Origin: Erysipelotrichia bacterium
GTDB taxonomy: Bacteria; Bacillota_I; Bacilli_A; Erysipelotrichales; Erysipelotrichaceae
Direction: 5' to 3'
Length of the DNA: 64,000 nucleotides
Assembly: GCA_012520255.1 (NCBI GenBank)
Contig: JAAYOQ010000010.1
Location: 1-64,000, forward strand
Positions 61,182 through 64,000 of the stretch are shown here, piece by piece. A program made the translations under genes and the position numbers. The notes under the pieces were generated by a model. The model did no database searches. It worked only from the letters and a program-made list of their open reading frames with translations, and had not been told where the DNA came from. Each line of letters starts with the position of its first letter. The stretch's first letter is position 1.

Positions 61182-61331
61182 CCTTTTATTTCAACTGTTT
61201 TTGCAATATCACACAATTTCACATTTCGATTTGATTATTTTCCGTATCGTTGATTGTATCATGTACATGCAAGTAGATAACTACTTGTCCACAAATATCC
61301 TTTCTATTTCAAGAATATTTTATCCCCCAAT
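61182..61331. promoter_or_regulatory. Intergenic stretch with an 18-bp perfect palindrome
   Basis: CAAGTAG-ATAA-CTACTTG (61270-61287) is a perfect interrupted palindrome, and ATGTACAT (61261-61268) lies just before it. TTGTCCACA (61285-61293) is one base off a DnaA box. No gene begins here in either direction, so the role is open. Confidence 0.4.
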
Positions 61332-61366
61332 AAGTAAAGCAGGACTAATCCTGCTTTACTTTTTTC
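61332..61366. terminator. Bidirectional terminator between asd and the 61345 gene
   Basis: AAGTAAAGCAGGA (61332-61344) pairs with TCCTGCTTTACTT (61349-61361) around CTAA, with T6 on the plus strand. The stop codon of the minus-strand gene lies in the loop. Confidence 0.92.
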
Positions 61367-62157
61367 ATGTTTAATAATCTGTAGTAAGAAACTGTTGGAA
61401 GTTCATTGACATAACTTTTCCCAAAAGCTCTTTGTAAAGACTGCTTACCGAAATGTCTTTTATTTAAAAGATGCTTATTCGACATATATCTGACATATAA
61501 AGCCTTCTTTATAATAAAAGCTCTGGCAACTGCCTCTTCGATATATGGTTTTCTATCATCGCATTCTAACGGTAAAATTATCTTTATTGCTCTATCAAAG
61601 ATCTGCTGAGAAATGTTTATGCAATCATCTTTCATCAGATCAACATCGTTAATATATTTTCTATCCAGGGTTTTTTGGATTGCTGACAATGATTTCTTTT
61701 CATCCAGCATACTTTTGAATACTTTGAATACTTCATCTTTGTTTTCATCTGTTAGATGGATTGTTATCAAATCATTTTTATCGTTTTCAAAATAATTGTC
61801 TACTTCTGTTAAACAGTAGAATATTCCTTTAGCTTCGATATAGTTATTAAAACTGATTATCATCGCTTTTTGAACATTTTCATTTTTCCAATAAATAATA
61901 TATGGCACTTTCAGAACGTTGTCATCAATTTTACCAGCATCTTTATAGCCGATTTTTTTATTAACGATTAAAGCTAGATTAAATTTTAAGCCAAAATTTG
62001 TATAAACATAAATATCTTCCTTTTCTGACAGCATCAATTCAAATAATTCTTTATTTTCATCCTCAGGATATATTCTTAAATAATCTTTAACCAATCCATT
62101 AAAACTGGCTAAAGAGTCGAATAGTCCATAACTGCTTAACACATTATAAATAGCCAT
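61345..62157 (-). CDS. Unknown soluble protein
   Basis: A 270-residue product that is not recognised. No signal peptide or membrane helix. The C-terminal third is basic and helical (FIIKKALYVRYMSNKHLLNKRHFGKQSLQRAFGKSYVNELPTVSYYRLLNM), which could bind nucleic acid. The ATG at 62157 follows AAGGAGAG and is preferred over a start 24 bases upstream that contains that site. It lies between the threonine genes and the origin-proximal cluster. Confidence 0.65.
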   Translation of the reverse strand: MAIYNVLSSYGLFDSLASFNGLVKDYLRIYPEDENKELFELMLSEKEDIYVYTNFGLKFNLALIVNKKIGYKDAGKIDDNVLKVPYIIYWKNENVQKAMIISFNNYIEAKGIFYCLTEVDNYFENDKNDLITIHLTDENKDEVFKVFKSMLDEKKSLSAIQKTLDRKYINDVDLMKDDCINISQQIFDRAIKIILPLECDDRKPYIEEAVARAFIIKKALYVRYMSNKHLLNKRHFGKQSLQRAFGKSYVNELPTVSYYRLLNMKKVKQD

Positions 62158-62289
62158 CACATGCTCTCCTTGGTCAATCATATCTTAATATAATAAACAA
62201 AAACTGTAAATGATTGCTTTTTCAGTTCAATTATTGCCGATTTTTTTGTATAATCATAATTGATTGAAGGTAATTGGAAAGGATAAACA

Positions 62290-62982
62290 TTGGTGGATTA
62301 TAATAAATTTTTTTTAAATCATCAAATAGAAATGACTGAAGAACAACTGAAACAGTTAGACATATATGCTGATTTATTAATTGAATGGAATAAAAAATTT
62401 AACCTGACAGCTATCACAAACAAAGAAGATATCTATGTTAAACATTTTTTAGATTGTCTGCTATTAGGAAAAATGTTTAATCTCACTGATAATCTAATTG
62501 ACATCGGAACTGGAGCAGGATTTCCAGGTCTCGTATTAAAAATATATAATCCTGATCTTGAAGTCTGTTTATTGGAACCAAATAATAAAAAGATCTCTTT
62601 TCTAAATGAAGTAATCGCAACTTTAAAACTTAAAAAAATCTCTACCTCTAATCAGAGAGCTGAGGATTTTGCTAAAGAAAATTTTGAAAAATTTAAATTT
62701 GCGACTGCTAGAGCAGTTTCATCTTTAAATATTTTATCCGAGTTGTGTTTACCACTGGTAAAAATTGATGGTCACTTTTTGGCCATGAAAGGACCAAAAG
62801 GATATCAGGAGTTGAAACAGGCCGAAAATGCCATTGTCACATTAGGAGCTGAGGTTTATAAAATTAGTGAATTTGATTTAACTCATGATAACAGACGCCT
62901 GATTATTGATCTTAAAAAAATAAATCATACACCAGATAAATACCCTAGAAACTACGGACAGATTAAAAAGAAACCATTATAG
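62290..62982 (+). CDS. rsmG: 16S rRNA (guanine-527-N7)-methyltransferase
   Basis: It methylates G527 of 16S rRNA. The 230-residue protein has LIEWNKKFNLTAITNKEDIYVKHFLDCL, the SAM motif LIDIGTGAGFPGLVLKIY, RAEDF and ATARAVSSLNILSEL typical of RsmG/GidB. The start is a TTG (62290) or the next codon GTG (62293) after AAAGGA. The order rsmG-noc-soj is that seen next to oriC in many Firmicutes. Confidence 0.95.
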   Translation: MVDYNKFFLNHQIEMTEEQLKQLDIYADLLIEWNKKFNLTAITNKEDIYVKHFLDCLLLGKMFNLTDNLIDIGTGAGFPGLVLKIYNPDLEVCLLEPNNKKISFLNEVIATLKLKKISTSNQRAEDFAKENFEKFKFATARAVSSLNILSELCLPLVKIDGHFLAMKGPKGYQELKQAENAIVTLGAEVYKISEFDLTHDNRRLIIDLKKINHTPDKYPRNYGQIKKKPL

Positions 62983-62993
62983 AAGGAGGAAAC

Positions 62994-63758
62994 ATGGCAC
63001 AATATCAAGTTATTAATATCGATGAAATAAAACCTAATCAATATCAGCCAAGAAGCAGTTTTGATAAAGAAGCTATTGATGAGTTGGCTCTTTCAATTAA
63101 GGAAAATGGTCTGATTCAACCTATCACGGTCAGAGAATCATATACAGGGTATGAACTGATCGCCGGGGAAAGAAGATATAGAGCTTGTAAGATTTTAGGT
63201 CATAAGACCATTAGTGCTATCGTCATTAAAGCTAATGAAGTACAAGCAGCCACTTTGGCTTTAATCGAAAATGTTCAAAGAGAAGATCTATCTCCAATTG
63301 AAGAAGCTAACGGTTATCTTCAAATGATTCGTTTAACCGGTCTTACTCAGCAACAATTAGCTTATAAAATCGGAAAAAAACAAACAACAATTTCCAATAA
63401 AATAAGATTATTAAATTTACATCAGGAAATTCAAGAAGCTATCAACAATAAGCAGATTACTGAAAGACATGGTCGAGCATTGCTGTCGCTTAATGACAAA
63501 CAGCAAAAAGAAGTTCTTCATGCCATTTTGAATAGAAATCTAAACGTTAAGGAGACTGAAAACTTCATTCAGACTAATTACATTAATGAAAAGAAAAAAA
63601 GAAAAGGAACAATAAGATGTTTCGGTATTTCTGCTCAGTTGATCATCAACTCTTTTAGAGATACTTATAAAAAAGCCAAAGAGTTTGATCGCAGTGTTCA
63701 AATGACTGAGCAAGACGAGGATGAGCACTACATTATGACGATAACTATCAAAAAATAG
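62994..63758 (+). CDS. noc: Nucleoid occlusion protein Noc (ParB family)
   Basis: A 254-residue ParB-like DNA-binding protein. The CTP-binding domain has PNQYQPRSSFD, ENGLIQPITVRE, ELIAGERRYRACK and IENVQREDLSPIEEA; the helix-turn-helix is LTQQQLAYKIGKKQTTISNKIRLLNL. The position after rsmG and before soj favours Noc, which keeps division septa off the chromosome, rather than Spo0J, which would follow soj beyond the window. The short N terminus lacks an evident amphipathic membrane helix, so ParB remains possible. GAAGGAGG precedes the ATG. Confidence 0.85.
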   Translation: MAQYQVINIDEIKPNQYQPRSSFDKEAIDELALSIKENGLIQPITVRESYTGYELIAGERRYRACKILGHKTISAIVIKANEVQAATLALIENVQREDLSPIEEANGYLQMIRLTGLTQQQLAYKIGKKQTTISNKIRLLNLHQEIQEAINNKQITERHGRALLSLNDKQQKEVLHAILNRNLNVKETENFIQTNYINEKKKRKGTIRCFGISAQLIINSFRDTYKKAKEFDRSVQMTEQDEDEHYIMTITIKK

Positions 63759-63794
63759 TTTCTTTATGATAAAATGATTATTGAGGTATAAAAA

Positions 63795-64000
63795 ATGGGA
63801 AAAATTATTGCATTAGCCAACCAAAAAGGTGGTGTTGGGAAAACAACAACAAGCATTAACCTTTCTGCAGGATTAGCATATTTAGGTAAAAAGGTCTTAT
63901 TGGTGGATTTAGATCCACAGGCTAACTCAACTCAAGGAGTTGGAGCAAGACACGATATTAAATATAGCACATATGACCTGTTGCTTAAAAATGTTGAAAC
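63795..64000 (+). CDS. soj: ParA/Soj chromosome partition ATPase, 3' end outside window
   Basis: 68 codons are visible from the ATG at 63795 (TTGAGG upstream). The start [27 protein letters not shown] holds the deviant Walker A motif KGGVGKTT, followed by [13 protein letters not shown] (Walker A' region). This is the ParA ATPase that moves the origin region with Spo0J. Confidence 0.95.
   Translation, partial: MGKIIALANQKGGVGKTTTSINLSAGLAYLGKKVLLVDLDPQANSTQGVGARHDIKYSTYDLLLKNVE

Noticed and set aside
61182-64000. parS or Noc-binding site near noc-soj
   Set aside because: No sequence close to the known parS (TGTTTCACGTGAAACA) or Noc sites was found by eye in this part of the window.

Overview
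The window reads as chromosomal DNA of a low-GC, strictly anaerobic Bacillota. Reasons: AT-rich coding sequence with Shine-Dalgarno sites close to GGAGG, two ferrous-iron (Feo) operons, superoxide reductase and rubrerythrin, PPi-dependent phosphofructokinase, an energy-coupling-factor thiamine S component, and the origin-proximal order rsmG-noc-soj at the right edge. The mix would fit a gut member of the Erysipelotrichia (Coprobacillaceae-like), but that placement is an inference.

Layout. 1-4186 (minus) is the N-terminal 1395 codons of a secreted Cna-B repeat surface protein that runs off the left edge. Next come tRNA-Arg, an M3 oligopeptidase, rplM-rpsI, a frameshifted small membrane or exported protein gene, an MFS transporter and a DUF349 protein. 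A minus-strand queuosine operon (tgt-queA-queH plus a HAD phosphatase) is followed by two unknown regulator-like genes, tRNA-Asn, galE and a first feoA-feoB-Cys-rich protein operon. Back to back with feoA are an apparently leaderless SGNH hydrolase gene and a class II amidotransferase.

22.9-29.7 kb is a redox/sulfur island: superoxide reductase, a ferredoxin-rubredoxin-rubrerythrin-rubredoxin fusion, a double rubredoxin, a Crp-like regulator, a NapH-like iron-sulfur membrane protein with two small ferredoxin-like proteins, and CoA-disulfide reductase, rhodanese and thioredoxin. Three transcription units here carry the same GTGA-N5-TCAC palindrome 28-29 bp upstream of a -10 box. The regulator's recognition helix has the R-E-x3-R residues that Crp uses to read GTGA.

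29.9-35.3 kb is the most interesting part. It holds sigma-I, an RsgI anti-sigma factor whose outer tail is about 80 residues of Ser-Asp-Tyr repeats, and a lipoprotein that looks like the RsgI outer domain without the sigma-binding part and has its own (S/T)DY tail. These are followed by a VTC-type polyphosphate polymerase, a DUF4956 membrane protein and a CotH-family kinase. Three promoters with an identical layout (ACCCYW, 18 bp, CGTATNCTAT) precede sigI and the lipoprotein, so the locus appears to be an autoregulated envelope-sensing regulon, with kinase and polyphosphate enzymes encoded beside acidic Ser/Tyr repeat proteins.

After PPi-phosphofructokinase and a decayed patch (38.1-38.9 kb), a second feo operon follows. 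Both feo operons carry AGTTAG-N6-CTAACT operators. Then come a LytTR/DUF3021 pair, tRNA-Arg(CCU), a sirtuin, a phosphodiester glycosidase with a repeat-containing membrane partner, deoD, a two-component system, a DUF4349 lipoprotein, a TPP-riboswitch thiT operon, fRMsr and glutamate dehydrogenase. A divergent threonine locus (thrC-thrB-thrR against hom-aspartokinase-asd) has overlapping -10 boxes. The window ends with rsmG, noc and the start of soj.
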